Shown one piece after another: positions 8,583 through 18,243 of a stretch of DNA of 64,000 nucleotides. Each line of letters begins with the position of its first letter. The stretch's first letter is position 1. Source of the stretch: Alphaproteobacteria bacterium. Lineage in GTDB: Bacteria; Pseudomonadota; Alphaproteobacteria; ATCC43930; CGMCC-115725. Location: the NCBI GenBank assembly GCA_028871455.1, contig JAGWNF010000015.1, positions 1-64,000 of the forward strand. Direction: 5' to 3'. The notes under the pieces were generated by a model. It was not told where the DNA came from and did no database searches. It worked only from the letters and a program-made list of their open reading frames with translations. The position numbers and the translations under genes were made by a program.

Positions 8583-8714
8583 CCGCTATATGAGCTGGGG
8601 TGCAGACTGCAGCTTTGGCACAAGTTGCTGTTTGTTCCAAGTGAGCGGCGCCGGGACGCTACACGTTAACTGGTGCAAAACGCCAGCGAAAATAGGAGGT
8701 CGCGGAGATGTTTT

Positions 8715-9824
8715 GTGTCTGATCGCTTCATCCCATGGGCCGAGCCATCCCTTTGGGGCAACGAGGAGGCGTACGTCGTAGACGCGTTGCGTTCGACCTG
8801 GATATCCGGCGGACCCTATGTTGAACGCTTCGAACGCGACCTCGCGAGCTATCTCGGCGTGCGACATGCGGTGGCAGTGGCAAACGGCACAGCAGCATTA
8901 CATCTCGCCTATCTCGCGCTTGGCATCAATCCGAATGATGAGATCATTGTCCCCGGTTTTGCTTTTATGGCCGCCGCAAATATTGCGGTGCAGATGCGCG
9001 CAAGACCGACCTTTTCTGACGTCGATCCTGCCACATGGTGCCTCCATGCCGAAGATGTACGCCCATTAATCAGCCCGCGTACCAAGGCGATCGTCACCGT
9101 GCATACCTATGGGAATATGTGCGCGATGTCAGAGCTGTTGGATCTCGCTGACCGACATGGGATTCCAGTAATCGAGGATACCGCGGAAGCCCTTGGCTCA
9201 TCTATGTCATCACGTCAGGCTGGCACATTTGGCGCGATCGGCACGTTTAGTTTTCATGCGACAAAGTCGTTAACCACAGGTGAAGGCGGAATGCTCGTCA
9301 CCCAAAGTGACGAGCTTGCCGACAGCGTGCGCCTGTACCGCAGCCATGGTTTGCGCCGTTCGCGGCACTATTGGCACGAGGTTCCTGGGCATAATTTCAG
9401 GCTAACCAATCTGCAGGCAGCGCTGGGATGCGCACAATTCGAAAATTTCGAGCGGATGGCTAGGGAGCGGCAACGCGTCGTAGCAGCATACGCTCAGCAC
9501 CTTGCCGGAGTGCGCGGGATCACAATGCAAAAAATTACCTCCGAATGCACGCCATTGATCTGGGCCGTCGCGGTGCAACTTGACCCCGCAAGCTTCCCTC
9601 ACGGTCGCGACGCCGTTATGAATGCGATGTATACGGCCGGTGTTGAAACCCGGCCCGGATTTCAGCCGCCGTCGCAAATGAATTACCTGTCGTCCGCACC
9701 GCTTCCGACGAGTGAGAAACTTGGAGCGTGGGTTCTGAGCCTGCCGACCTCCCCGACGTTGGCCGATCAGGAAATTGAACGCGTTTGCGGGCTGCTGGCA
9801 GCGATCCGGGAGCGTGGGGTATGA
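8715..9824 (+). CDS. DegT/DnrJ/EryC1/StrS-family sugar aminotransferase
   Basis: About 369 residues of the PLP-dependent sugar aminotransferase family that converts keto-sugar nucleotides to amino sugars. Visible are the family start FIPWAEPSLWGNEE, ANGTAALHLA, VIEDTAEALG and the cofactor lysine in SFHATKSLTTGEGG (about residue 184), ending with a typical GVETRPGFQP region. The start is the GTG at 8715, supported by GGAG 7 bases upstream; longer frames lack a proper site. It is a second aminotransferase of this family beside LegC at 19208, so another amino sugar (for example a 4-amino-4,6-dideoxyhexose) is likely. Its stop overlaps the ATG of the next gene. Confidence 0.82.
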   Translation: MSDRFIPWAEPSLWGNEEAYVVDALRSTWISGGPYVERFERDLASYLGVRHAVAVANGTAALHLAYLALGINPNDEIIVPGFAFMAAANIAVQMRARPTFSDVDPATWCLHAEDVRPLISPRTKAIVTVHTYGNMCAMSELLDLADRHGIPVIEDTAEALGSSMSSRQAGTFGAIGTFSFHATKSLTTGEGGMLVTQSDELADSVRLYRSHGLRRSRHYWHEVPGHNFRLTNLQAALGCAQFENFERMARERQRVVAAYAQHLAGVRGITMQKITSECTPLIWAVAVQLDPASFPHGRDAVMNAMYTAGVETRPGFQPPSQMNYLSSAPLPTSEKLGAWVLSLPTSPTLADQEIERVCGLLAAIRERGV

Positions 9825-10627
9825 TACAGCTGACGCCTCCCGATTCCAGCGACCGCAACCTGTCGGTGATCTTACCGACATTCAATGAAAGCTTGAACAT
9901 CGTCACGTTAATCACGCTCATCAAGGCGGTGATACCACCCGGCTGGAAAGCTGAGATTCTTGTGGTCGATGACAACAGTCCTGACGGCACCTACGACCTT
10001 GTTCGTCGAACATTTGAGGATGATGGATCGGTCAGGCCGATTTTGCGAACCACGGACCGGGGATTCGCAAAGTCAATCCGCTGCGGAATCACCCAAGCCA
10101 AATTTGACCGCATCATCGTCATGGATAGCGACTTGACTCACGATCCCGCCGATATTCCGAGACTTCTGCATGTCGGCATGATCTTTGACCTCGTCAGCGG
10201 CTCACGCTTCGCTGCCGGAGGCAGCATGGCTGACATCGGTCACTATGTCGCGAGCATGCTGTACAATTGGATGCTGCGCTTGATTCTTCGGACGCAGCTT
10301 CAGGACAATCTCGGCGGCTATTTTTCGGCCAGCCGCGCCAAGATAATGGCCCTACCTGTAGATGAGATTTTCTTCGGATACGGTGAATATTATTTCCGGC
10401 TGCTTTATTTTGCTCAGCGTGCAGGCTATTCGGTCATCGAAATCCCGTCGAAATATCTTCCGCGTGGGCGGGGAACGAGCAAATCTACCTGGGTGAAAAT
10501 GGTTACCAATTATACGTGCGCCGCGATGCGGCTGCGTTGGCGGGGCCGAAACTTATCTGTCGCTACCGATGCATCGACACATGATTTGAGGCGACCGACC
10601 AAGATGCGCACTGGTCACGAGACGTAA
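9821..10627 (+). CDS. Family 2 glycosyltransferase, polyprenyl-phosphate mannosyltransferase-like
   Basis: About 268 residues starting at the ATG that overlaps the preceding stop (ATGA). The GT-A motifs SVILPTFNES, VVDDNSPDGT and the metal-binding IVMDSDLTHDP follow the order seen in dolichol/polyprenyl-phosphate mannosyltransferases. RGFAKSIRCGI replaces the more usual RGLGTAYRxGF. The gene is translationally coupled to a sugar aminotransferase. The enzyme may charge undecaprenyl phosphate with a sugar that the nearby GT-C-like membrane protein (11594-13456) then uses. The tail is basic and has no obvious membrane segment. Confidence 0.75.
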   Translation: MIQLTPPDSSDRNLSVILPTFNESLNIVTLITLIKAVIPPGWKAEILVVDDNSPDGTYDLVRRTFEDDGSVRPILRTTDRGFAKSIRCGITQAKFDRIIVMDSDLTHDPADIPRLLHVGMIFDLVSGSRFAAGGSMADIGHYVASMLYNWMLRLILRTQLQDNLGGYFSASRAKIMALPVDEIFFGYGEYYFRLLYFAQRAGYSVIEIPSKYLPRGRGTSKSTWVKMVTNYTCAAMRLRWRGRNLSVATDASTHDLRRPTKMRTGHET

Positions 10628-10711
10628 TTTCTAGCAAATGCGCCTCTCCCCTATCTAGCGATTGCAGCCTGTCGGCGAACCCAATGGTCTAATGGACGTC
10701 GGTCCCGCGAG

Positions 10712-11590
10712 TTACATTCCACTCCGCTTCGTAAGCGCATAAAACACGAGGCAACCGCCCTTGCGGCGTTTGAGGTTGGTGACCACCGATGCCAATACAG
10801 CGTGTATGACACCCGATGTTAACGACCGCAATCGAGACGACGATATCCAGCGTCCCCAAATGCGCCTGAAAAAAAACGACGGTAGCGCAACTGGCGTAAG
10901 GATATCACACAGGGTCGATAGGCCGTCGGGCACATACGGCAGTTCCTGTACAATCGCGAAACCGGCAGCTTCGAGCAGTTCTCTCCATTTCTGCTCATTG
11001 TAGGCGTGGTAGTGCCGCCAGAAACGATTGTAGAATTTTCTGAACCTGACAGAAAGCGAATGCAACCCGAGTGCAGACAGCGCTCGCGCTACGGCCGTGG
11101 CCAGCTCCACCCTATCTGTCGGGATGGTGATGTATAGCCGGCCACCGGGCGCGAGTATTCGATGGATTTCCTTCAGCACCGACGCGAGATCAGGGATGTG
11201 CTCGAGGACGCTGTTGGAGAACACTGTATTATAGCTAGCATCAGGCTTTGGAATCTTGTCAGCCCTGCAGACAATGAGCTCACGATAGGCGTTGCATTTC
11301 CTGGCGAGATCCACTTCGGTCGGATCTTTGTCGATACCAGTATCGATCGCGTCCTTGAACAGTTGTTGAACGAATATTCCGTCCCCACATCCGACGTCGA
11401 GTATGGGCCGCTGCCACTGCTGCTGGGCAAGAATATCGCACTCCATGCTACGCTCAAGTGCCAACGCCGCAGGCGCGATCATTAGGTATCGGCGCAGAAA
11501 ACCACCGGCTGCGGCGTTGAATCGAATCGGGGCTGCACGATCTGTCGCTGCCGCAAGGCGGTCTGCATTAGGCTGCGGATTTTCCGCCAT
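10712..11590 (-). CDS. SAM-dependent methyltransferase (Methyltransf_11 type)
   Basis: 292 residues. Motif I is ILDVGCGDGIFVQQL (about 63-77), followed by GIDKDPTEVDLAR and the SNSVLEHIPDLASVLKEIHRILAPGG stretch typical of ubiE-like methyltransferases. The C-terminal third carries hydrophobic segments around FFFRRIWGRW, suggesting membrane contact. It lies 3 bases downstream of the membrane protein gene on the same strand, so the two form an operon. A lipid-linked or membrane-anchored sugar substrate is plausible but unproven. The gene is AT-richer than the core genome. Confidence 0.72.
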   Translation of the reverse strand: MAENPQPNADRLAAATDRAAPIRFNAAAGGFLRRYLMIAPAALALERSMECDILAQQQWQRPILDVGCGDGIFVQQLFKDAIDTGIDKDPTEVDLARKCNAYRELIVCRADKIPKPDASYNTVFSNSVLEHIPDLASVLKEIHRILAPGGRLYITIPTDRVELATAVARALSALGLHSLSVRFRKFYNRFWRHYHAYNEQKWRELLEAAGFAIVQELPYVPDGLSTLCDILTPVALPSFFFRRIWGRWISSSRLRSLTSGVIHAVLASVVTNLKRRKGGCLVFYALTKRSGM

Positions 11591-11593
11591 GGT

Positions 11594-13456
11594 TCAATTC
11601 GGGCCGGCTTTGGGTTCGTAGATTACAACGCTCCGATTTCGGAATACTTCATGGAATCGCGACGGGTCCGATAACGCGTCGCCGGTTCGCACGATCAGGT
11701 ATCGATAGTGGTAGTGCCGATGAGGAGCCTCTTTAGCAATCGCGTCGAGGTTGGTCACGAAGCTCGGGGCGACACTACCGGACGCGAAAAGGTCTCGAAA
11801 CTGAGCATTGAAGGGGTAATAGACCACATACCAATAGAATGCCACGGCCTGGTAGGCATCGTAGTCGTATTGAGTGGAAACCGGACCAAAGATAAAGCGC
11901 AGCCACCGGTTCACATCGTCTTGTCGCGTATTCTTCAGCCGTTTGAGAATGCTTTGTCCGTCGGAAACGAGCTCCATTACGCAGACGTGTCGCATAAGCA
12001 TTTCCTGAAAAGGCAATGCTGTAAGTCCATAAAGCGGCCTGAACGGTTCGGCATGTGTGTAGAAGTCGATCAGAAAGCTATCCTCGATATCCGTCGAAGC
12101 AACTGTTTCTCCAGGCCGCGTATGCGCGTTCAACCACTCTAGGGCGTCATACTTTTCCCGATCAATGTAGCCGCGCCAACTCCCTGTATGGACTGGGCTT
12201 GCATACGAATACGCGCCAATCAAACAAGCCAAGATGCTCAATGCAGATATCCAGCGCATGTGTTTCGTTTGAACGAACGTGAGCATTATGCGAAGCCTGT
12301 CGACCTGGCGACGCTGCGATGCCCACGCGAGCAGCTTCTCGGAAGCTCCCATCGCAGTCACCCATAACCACGAGACCGTACAGGCAAGTGCGTATATGTC
12401 TGCGCCACGAATCCAGAGTCTGGAGCCCAAATCCACGCTGTTACAAAACGCACCGACGAGCGCAGCTGCGCCGAGTACGCACTTTGCCAGTGTCTCGACA
12501 ACCTTGTCCTTGGAACCCGTGATGCGACCCAAGCAAATGGGGAGTGCAAACCACACAAACGTCGGATTGAATCTGAGATCGGAAAAACCCGCGAATTTCC
12601 CAGTATTAATCTGTGAACCAAGCTCGGAGGCCCAGAAATGACGAAACTGAAACATCTGCCATGCCAACCCGACGCCCAGTGCCAAACCAACCAGGATAAA
12701 GTCTCGTCGACACTCGCGGCGCCTGAGAGCAATCACCGTGAAACACAGAAGCATACCTAATCCAAAAGAGAGCGCTACCGAGATACTCGACGCGCCGAGA
12801 AGAAAACTGCTCATGGCGGCCGCGGCTAACGCAAAATATTTCGGACGTTCCACGTAGTACACGAATGTCGCCAGGGCAACCAAGCCCATCGCCCAGAAAA
12901 TGCTTGGGTTAAGGAGACGTATCGGATTTGGCTCGGATGACCAGTCCGCTCGAAGATTGGTGTAGAGGTGCCCGGTGTAGAAAGTGAGGCCGAAGCTGTC
13001 GACAAGCAGCAGACCAAAGCCGCACATCGCCATCGCGGCAGCGATTGACAGGCGTCGATTCACCAGCACGGCTACGGCTAGGCAAAACGCCGCGGCTAGT
13101 ACGGTTGTATCGAGCAGCAAGAGCGCGACCAAGGCCAGCCTCGGCGAAGGCAAGACCCAGTACGCCACAGCCAACAAGAAATGATTGACGATGATTGCTG
13201 GCAAATACGTGCAAGCCAGTGCGTTGCCACCCGGATCTGCGTCGTCGGGCTCCGCCGATTGCCGGCAGGCAGATGCCCCACGCTTGGTCAGACTGAAATA
13301 GAGGTAATTGTCGCCGAGGTCAGTCCTCGAACTTGCTAAAGGGACACCTACTCTCTCCGCGTTTGCGACAGGCAAGCGCAACAACATCTGGTGTTGTGCA
13401 ATGATGGCCACGAAAAATGCGGCCGTAAGCACGACAGCTAACGACGACCACTTCAT
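11594..13456 (-). CDS. Polytopic membrane protein, GT-C glycosyltransferase-like
   Basis: About 620 residues with an N-terminal membrane anchor, roughly ten further hydrophobic segments and a soluble C-terminal domain of about 170 residues. An acidic motif in the first exported loop (SSRTDLGDNYLYF) and the YDALEWLNAHTRPGETVAS segment after the last helix are the pattern of GT-C enzymes that use polyprenyl-phosphate sugars at the periplasmic face. I choose the ATG at 13456 (MKWSSLAVV) over an upstream TTG at 13522. The neighbouring GT2 mannosyltransferase-like enzyme could supply its donor. Sequence similarity to a defined GT-C family is not evident to me, so the role stays tentative. Confidence 0.55.
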   Translation of the reverse strand: MKWSSLAVVLTAAFFVAIIAQHQMLLRLPVANAERVGVPLASSRTDLGDNYLYFSLTKRGASACRQSAEPDDADPGGNALACTYLPAIIVNHFLLAVAYWVLPSPRLALVALLLLDTTVLAAAFCLAVAVLVNRRLSIAAAMAMCGFGLLLVDSFGLTFYTGHLYTNLRADWSSEPNPIRLLNPSIFWAMGLVALATFVYYVERPKYFALAAAAMSSFLLGASSISVALSFGLGMLLCFTVIALRRRECRRDFILVGLALGVGLAWQMFQFRHFWASELGSQINTGKFAGFSDLRFNPTFVWFALPICLGRITGSKDKVVETLAKCVLGAAALVGAFCNSVDLGSRLWIRGADIYALACTVSWLWVTAMGASEKLLAWASQRRQVDRLRIMLTFVQTKHMRWISALSILACLIGAYSYASPVHTGSWRGYIDREKYDALEWLNAHTRPGETVASTDIEDSFLIDFYTHAEPFRPLYGLTALPFQEMLMRHVCVMELVSDGQSILKRLKNTRQDDVNRWLRFIFGPVSTQYDYDAYQAVAFYWYVVYYPFNAQFRDLFASGSVAPSFVTNLDAIAKEAPHRHYHYRYLIVRTGDALSDPSRFHEVFRNRSVVIYEPKAGPN

Positions 13457-14024
13457 GACGTATTCTCTGATTAAAATTCTAAGAATCGACACAACGAAGC
13501 CTGCTTGGTTCGCTCCGAACAAAGTCGCTGCCGTCTTTTAGGCGACAAATGAAGTGTACTGTGCATCGGACTCCGTAGGCCGCTACAATTCGGTTCCTTT
13601 CGCCACTGGGAATGGGTTTCCCGCGCGAGATGGCGCTAGAAGCAATCAGTTTGCGACAGGCCCGCCGGATCGGCGTTTACGCGCTGGAACGGTAACATTG
13701 AACCACCCACCATAAGAGCACTGTCGCAGAATTTTGATTTAAACTGCCGGGCACTGCAAATCGATTGGAAGGCCGCACCGTGCCGGAGTTATAGGCGGGC
13801 TTCGTCGCGACAGGCCGCAAGTCTGTGCGCTTCCAGACACTTCCAGCCTTAATTAATTATAGCCTGATCAATGCGATACCCGCTGTGTCCTGCACTTCCG
13901 CAACGCGGATACCCGGTCGCATACCCAGCGCTTCTTGACGCCGTCCGTAATAACGTTCGACACTGTTTCAAGACCTTTTTGGATTTTGGGCCTCACTTTG
14001 GATGCCAATATCAGCACGCTCAAT
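13457..14024. other. 568-base region without a convincing gene
   Basis: This spans the divergent interval between the GT-C-like gene and the PhyH-type gene, so it must carry both promoters. It is AT-richer than the flanks and contains an AT-rich block at about 13850-13862 (TTAATTAATTATA). Short frames are present (for example 13871-14062) but lack family features or ribosome-binding sites. No repeat, tRNA or terminator was recognised. Confidence 0.5.
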
Positions 14025-15059
14025 ATGAATGCAAACGAGCTTATCGAAACCGCGACGCATGACGACTTCTTCGTGCTGCGAGGGTTGCTTGCACCGGCGG
14101 ATGTGTTCGCAGCGCGCGCGGAACTCTTAGCCCTACTCGACGAGGATTTGGCTGAACGAGCCAAGCGGAATATTACGGCGGCGGATTGGACCAATGATGG
14201 TGGATTTTCCACGTCTCTCACCCTGTTGATGCATACCCGCCTCTTTCCGAGCTGGCAAAGTGCGCGGCTCGCTAGCTTGATTGTGCAAATTATCGAGGAA
14301 CCGAGCATCGCGGAGTTCGTTCGCCGCGTCATCGGTGAACATTATCGGCTCCGCGTTGACTTGGTGCGCCGCGCAAGCGGAATCAACGATGCGGCGAGCG
14401 ATGGCGGACCGCCACATACCTGGCATCGCGATACGCCGGGTGAATTTACCTTCGGGATCTTCCTCGACCACATGACCCCGCCGTTAAGCGGCGGCACCTG
14501 CGCCATGCGAGGAACTCATATGTTGCCCCTGCATCCTTTGTGGGATTTGGTTCTTGCCGAGGACACGTTAACCGCGGAAGAGCTCTACCTCCTGGGTGGA
14601 CCGACGCGAATTCCGCGCGCGGTTCAGGCTCTCATGCCATTCAACCGAGTGCTACGCCGGGCCATGGTGCCCCGCGCAGAGGAAATCCGTGGTATGATCG
14701 GCGACATCTATTTTTTCTTCAACGATGTTTGGCACGGACGCGCGCCGAATGCGCAAGGCAAGGCGTTCATGACCGTTCGCTTCGGCGGATTTCCGACTGA
14801 CTTTGCATTCAAAAATGATCTGCAGCTGCCGCCGGGCATCGAACGGCTGCCGCCGGCCTTGCGACGTTCTTACGCTCCAAGCCAACCCGTCAATGAACGG
14901 GGGCGGGCCTTGATTCACCGCAATCGAACGAAATCGCCGAGCCGCCTGATGAACCTTGCCCACATCGAGAAGCGGCTGGCCGTTGCCGGTTTGCAGTGTG
15001 CCGATTGGCGCCACGGTTTCGGGATTGGTCGTATGTTCGGCCCGAAGCGAGCAGCGTGA
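14025..15059 (+). CDS. Phytanoyl-CoA dioxygenase (PhyH)-family Fe(II)/2-oxoglutarate oxygenase
   Basis: About 344 residues. The Fe(II)-binding facial triad is visible: His134-X-Asp136 in TWHRDTPG and His237 in NDVWHGRAPN. A downstream arginine in MTVRFGG could bind 2-oxoglutarate. Family enzymes hydroxylate, or sometimes halogenate or desaturate, small molecules. I start at the ATG 14025 (MNANELIETATHDDFFVLRG), where the family's DGFxVLRG-like opening begins. It precedes neuC on the same strand with a 43-base gap. A hydroxylase inside a nonulosonic-acid locus suggests hydroxylation of the sugar or of an N-acyl substituent; this is inference. Confidence 0.7.
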   Translation: MNANELIETATHDDFFVLRGLLAPADVFAARAELLALLDEDLAERAKRNITAADWTNDGGFSTSLTLLMHTRLFPSWQSARLASLIVQIIEEPSIAEFVRRVIGEHYRLRVDLVRRASGINDAASDGGPPHTWHRDTPGEFTFGIFLDHMTPPLSGGTCAMRGTHMLPLHPLWDLVLAEDTLTAEELYLLGGPTRIPRAVQALMPFNRVLRRAMVPRAEEIRGMIGDIYFFFNDVWHGRAPNAQGKAFMTVRFGGFPTDFAFKNDLQLPPGIERLPPALRRSYAPSQPVNERGRALIHRNRTKSPSRLMNLAHIEKRLAVAGLQCADWRHGFGIGRMFGPKRAA

Positions 15060-15102
15060 TTCCTGATCGATACCTGCTGCGGCGTTTCCCCGTCGAGAAC
15101 CC

Positions 15103-16266
15103 ATGAATCGACGCAAGATCGCCGTTGTCACAGGCTCAAGGGCCGATTACGGGCTGCTAAGCAACATCATGGATTCGATCCGCAAAAGCTCGAAACTCAC
15201 GTTGCAGATCCTCGTCACCGGCATGCATCTCGACGACAAGTTCGGCGCCACCTGGCGGCAGATCGAAGCCGACGGATTCGTCGTCGATCGTAAGGTCCCA
15301 AGCGGAATTGCGGGCAGCCGACCGGCCGATATCGGCCGTGCCATGGGCAAGACGCTTTCCGGTTTTGCCGATGCATTCGAAACGTCACCGCCGGACATCG
15401 CATTAGTTCTGGGCGACCGCTTTGAAATCTTTTGCGCGGTCGCCGCCGCACTGCCGTTCAATATCCCGGTGGCGCATATCCACGGCGGCGAGCAAACGCA
15501 AGGCTCGATCGATGATTGCTTCAGAAACGCCATTTCGAAGATGGCGCACTTGCATTTTGTCGCGACGCCTCTCTACGGCAAACGCGTCATTCAGATGGGC
15601 GAATCGCCGGACCGCGTGCACGTCGTCGGTGCCCCCGGGCTCGACGCACTAGCGCGGATCAAGTTTCTGGGGCGTGCGGAGCTCGAACGTGCCATTGGTT
15701 TGCCTCTCCGACCGCCGGTCCTGCTGGCAACCTATCACCCGGTTACCGTCGAGCCCGAACGCATCGGTGCGCGCGTCGCAGCATTTCTCGACGGGCTTGC
15801 GCGGAGCGATGTCGGCACCATCGTCTTCACCGGGGTTAACGCGGATACGGGCCATGACGAGGTCATTCGCCGCATACAGGCCTTCGTCGCAGCCCGGCGT
15901 GACCGCGCCGTCTATCGCGTGTCACTGGGCCAGCAGCTCTATCTGAGCCTTGCGAAACTCAGCGATGCGATCGTGGGCAACTCTTCGAGCGGCATCATCG
16001 AAATGCCCTCGCTGGGCGTGCCCGTCGTCAACGTCGGCGACCGTCAAAGCGGACGCGTCAAGGCGCGATCGATCATCGACTGCGAGGAAACCGCGGATGC
16101 CGTCGCGAGCGCCATCCGGCAAGCATTGACGCCTGAATTTCGTTCCCTGGCGCAACGCACCGAGAACCCCTATGGCGCGCCTGGTGCGCCCGCGCGGATC
16201 GTGACAGTGCTCGAACGGGTCGATCTTGCTGGGCTGGCACGCAAAAAATTCCACGACTTGCCTTGA
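15103..16266 (+). CDS. neuC: Hydrolysing UDP-N-acetylglucosamine 2-epimerase (NeuC/LegG type)
   Basis: 387 residues, GT-B-fold epimerase. The signatures are VVTGSRADYGLL (8-19), LVTGMHL (37-43), LGDRFE (103-108), the catalytic HIHGGEQTQGSIDD (about 125-138) and the C-terminal NSSSGIIEMPSLGVPVVNVGDRQ. NeuC/LegG enzymes release UDP and invert C2 of UDP-GlcNAc or UDP-2,4-diacetamido-2,4,6-trideoxyglucose, giving the aldose for NeuB/LegI. Since legB and legC are nearby, the trideoxy substrate is more likely here. It acts in the cytoplasm. It is convergent with the ABC exporter gene, with 9 bases between the stops. Confidence 0.85.
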   Translation: MNRRKIAVVTGSRADYGLLSNIMDSIRKSSKLTLQILVTGMHLDDKFGATWRQIEADGFVVDRKVPSGIAGSRPADIGRAMGKTLSGFADAFETSPPDIALVLGDRFEIFCAVAAALPFNIPVAHIHGGEQTQGSIDDCFRNAISKMAHLHFVATPLYGKRVIQMGESPDRVHVVGAPGLDALARIKFLGRAELERAIGLPLRPPVLLATYHPVTVEPERIGARVAAFLDGLARSDVGTIVFTGVNADTGHDEVIRRIQAFVAARRDRAVYRVSLGQQLYLSLAKLSDAIVGNSSSGIIEMPSLGVPVVNVGDRQSGRVKARSIIDCEETADAVASAIRQALTPEFRSLAQRTENPYGAPGAPARIVTVLERVDLAGLARKKFHDLP

Positions 16267-16275
16267 GCTTGGCGG

Positions 16276-17058
16276 CTAGGCCTCGTCGCTTTCGATGTCA
16301 TTGGCTTCGATCATCCGCATCCGACCATATTCCTCGAGCACGGCTTCAACCTTGCCCTGCATAACAACGCGGCCCGAATCGAGGAGGACCGCCTTGTTGC
16401 AAATATCGCGAATGAGAGATTCGGCCGTCGAGGCCACGACGAGGATCTTTGACCTCTCAATGAGCCGGTCGATCCGCCGTTTAGCACGAACCGCGAAGCG
16501 CGAATCCCCCGAGCTCAAGCCCTCGTCGAGGAGAAGGATTTCCGGGTCGATGGCGGTTGCAAGTGCGAACCCGAAACGCACCATCATGCCCGCCGAATAA
16601 GTTCTCAGCGGCAGGTTCATGTACATGCCGAGTTCGGCAAATTGCTCGATGTCGGGTGTCTTGCGGATGATTTCCTCGCGCGTCATGCCGAGGAACATGC
16701 CGCATGTAATGAGGTTCTCATAACCGGTGTCGTCCATGTCGACACCCGGAACGGTGACGAAAAGTGGCGACACCTTGCCCGTAACGTCACACGCGCCTGC
16801 CGTCGGGTGATAAACGCCCGCCAAAACCCGCAGCAGGGTCGACTTGCCGGCGCCGTTGTGCCCGACGAGGCCCAGCCTGTCGCCATGTTCGATTTCGAGT
16901 GAGACATCGTCCAGGGCGCGCACGATATAGGTCCGTGCGTTATCGGCGTGCCGAATGAATCCGCCCACGGTCCGCGCAAAGAGTGATTTGCGAAAGCTCT
17001 TTTGTGGCCCATATATAGGGAAGTCGATGGTAACCCCGGACAGAGAAATCGAAGCCAA
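16276..17058 (-). CDS. Polysaccharide ABC exporter ATP-binding subunit (Wzt/KpsT type)
   Basis: About 260 residues. Walker [10 protein letters not shown] lies at about 66-74, the signature loop is [10 protein letters not shown] (about 154) and Walker B is [13 protein letters not shown] (about 173-185). The opening [16 protein letters not shown] is the hallmark of Wzt/RfbB-like ATPases. I place the start at the TTG at 17056-17058, because GTAGGAG sits 8 bases upstream and gives the family N-terminus MASISL; a GTG at 17067 has no usable spacing. There is no long C-terminal carbohydrate-binding domain, unlike O-antigen Wzt proteins of the E. coli O9a type. It follows the permease gene by 11 bases and probably powers export of the glycan. 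Confidence 0.82.
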   Translation of the reverse strand: MASISLSGVTIDFPIYGPQKSFRKSLFARTVGGFIRHADNARTYIVRALDDVSLEIEHGDRLGLVGHNGAGKSTLLRVLAGVYHPTAGACDVTGKVSPLFVTVPGVDMDDTGYENLITCGMFLGMTREEIIRKTPDIEQFAELGMYMNLPLRTYSAGMMVRFGFALATAIDPEILLLDEGLSSGDSRFAVRAKRRIDRLIERSKILVVASTAESLIRDICNKAVLLDSGRVVMQGKVEAVLEEYGRMRMIEANDIESDEA

Positions 17059-17069
17059 CGACCGCACTC

Positions 17070-17942
17070 CTACAGCCAATACGGAATTCGCCGCCGAAAT
17101 CGGCCGTAAAAATAAATCGTCATGATCCATCCGAGAATCGTGATCGACCCGGTAACAACGTAACTGATCGGGGCCGGCGTAAAGCCGAGCAGCGGCGAGC
17201 GCACGATATCGACGTAGTGATAGAGGAAATTATAGGTCGCCATGACTGAAAGCCTGCCTGTCAGCTGATCCGGCCGATAGAAGATCGGCGTGACGAACGT
17301 CGAAATCTGCAGCAGGCTGATGACGATCTGCACGATGTCGCGATATCGCGCGCAAATCATCCCGAGTAGAATGCCTACCCAAACGCCGGTCAGACAAATC
17401 AAAGCCAGACCGGGCACGATGAGAAACGTGCTCCAACCGACGGGCACGCCTGCATAGATGCCGACAGCGACAAATATTACCGCGTTGTGGGCAAAGACGA
17501 TCAGATTCCGCCAGACGATTGAGCACGGCAGCATACTGTAACGAAAATTGAACTGTTTAATGAGCCCTTCGGCGGACGTGAACGTGGTACAGCCATCGGT
17601 AATGATGGTCGACACCAGAACCCACGTGATCATGCCGGCACACAGATACGGTAGATACGTCTTCGTATCTTGATGCCACAGGCGAGCCCAGAGAATTCCC
17701 AGCGTCAGAATAAAGACGCCCAGGCTCAATGTCGCCCAAAATGGGCCGATGAAGGTCCGGCGATAGCGCCGCTTAATCTCCTGCCAACCCATGCGGGTCC
17801 ACATGTGCCAATTGAGCATGCCCAGGGACAGATCACGCAGAACGTCCGCGCGGGCGCTGCACACGGCCGCCTTGCAGGACGACCGGGGATTACGCTTAGC
17901 CGCCGATACCCCACCAGGTGCGCTACGATCCAACGAACTCAT
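17070..17942 (-). CDS. Polysaccharide ABC exporter permease (Wzm/ABC-2 type)
   Basis: About 290 residues with six predicted membrane segments. A cytoplasmic amphipathic start ([26 protein letters not shown]) is the classic opening of ABC-2 polysaccharide permeases. Further family features are the [23 protein letters not shown] loop and the [15 protein letters not shown] helix before the end. The ATG at 17942 ([11 protein letters not shown]) is chosen; an upstream start would add an unrelated leader. With the ATPase gene downstream it forms an exporter for lipid-linked or diphosphate-linked polysaccharide. It is transcribed away from legB, with about 300 bases of shared upstream region. Confidence 0.8.
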   Translation of the reverse strand: MSSLDRSAPGGVSAAKRNPRSSCKAAVCSARADVLRDLSLGMLNWHMWTRMGWQEIKRRYRRTFIGPFWATLSLGVFILTLGILWARLWHQDTKTYLPYLCAGMITWVLVSTIITDGCTTFTSAEGLIKQFNFRYSMLPCSIVWRNLIVFAHNAVIFVAVGIYAGVPVGWSTFLIVPGLALICLTGVWVGILLGMICARYRDIVQIVISLLQISTFVTPIFYRPDQLTGRLSVMATYNFLYHYVDIVRSPLLGFTPAPISYVVTGSITILGWIMTIYFYGRFRRRIPYWL

Positions 17943-18243
17943 AAAATCTGCCTGAATATGCGTTGTCGATTGCTGGGCACCGAATTTCCGGCATATTAGC
18001 CCAAGGCCACGCCACGGTTGCACTGGTTTGAATCTGGAGGTCACATCCGAATGGTAGGCCGGCCCGCCGATCGTGCTATCGTGCTACATGATCGGTGGCA
18101 CGTGAATTACCGATCGACCTTGACCGTCTCCATGATCAATCGAAAAATATGATCCTCGCTTGGTTTCCGCACGGCACCCGAACGCGTCACGATCCTGGCC
18201 GATCCGGCCTTTGGCAGCGGAAAATGAATGACAGGAGCTTGTA

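Noticed and set aside
13871-14062. 63-codon frame upstream of the PhyH-type gene
   Set aside because: It overlaps the better supported PhyH start in another frame and shows no conserved feature.
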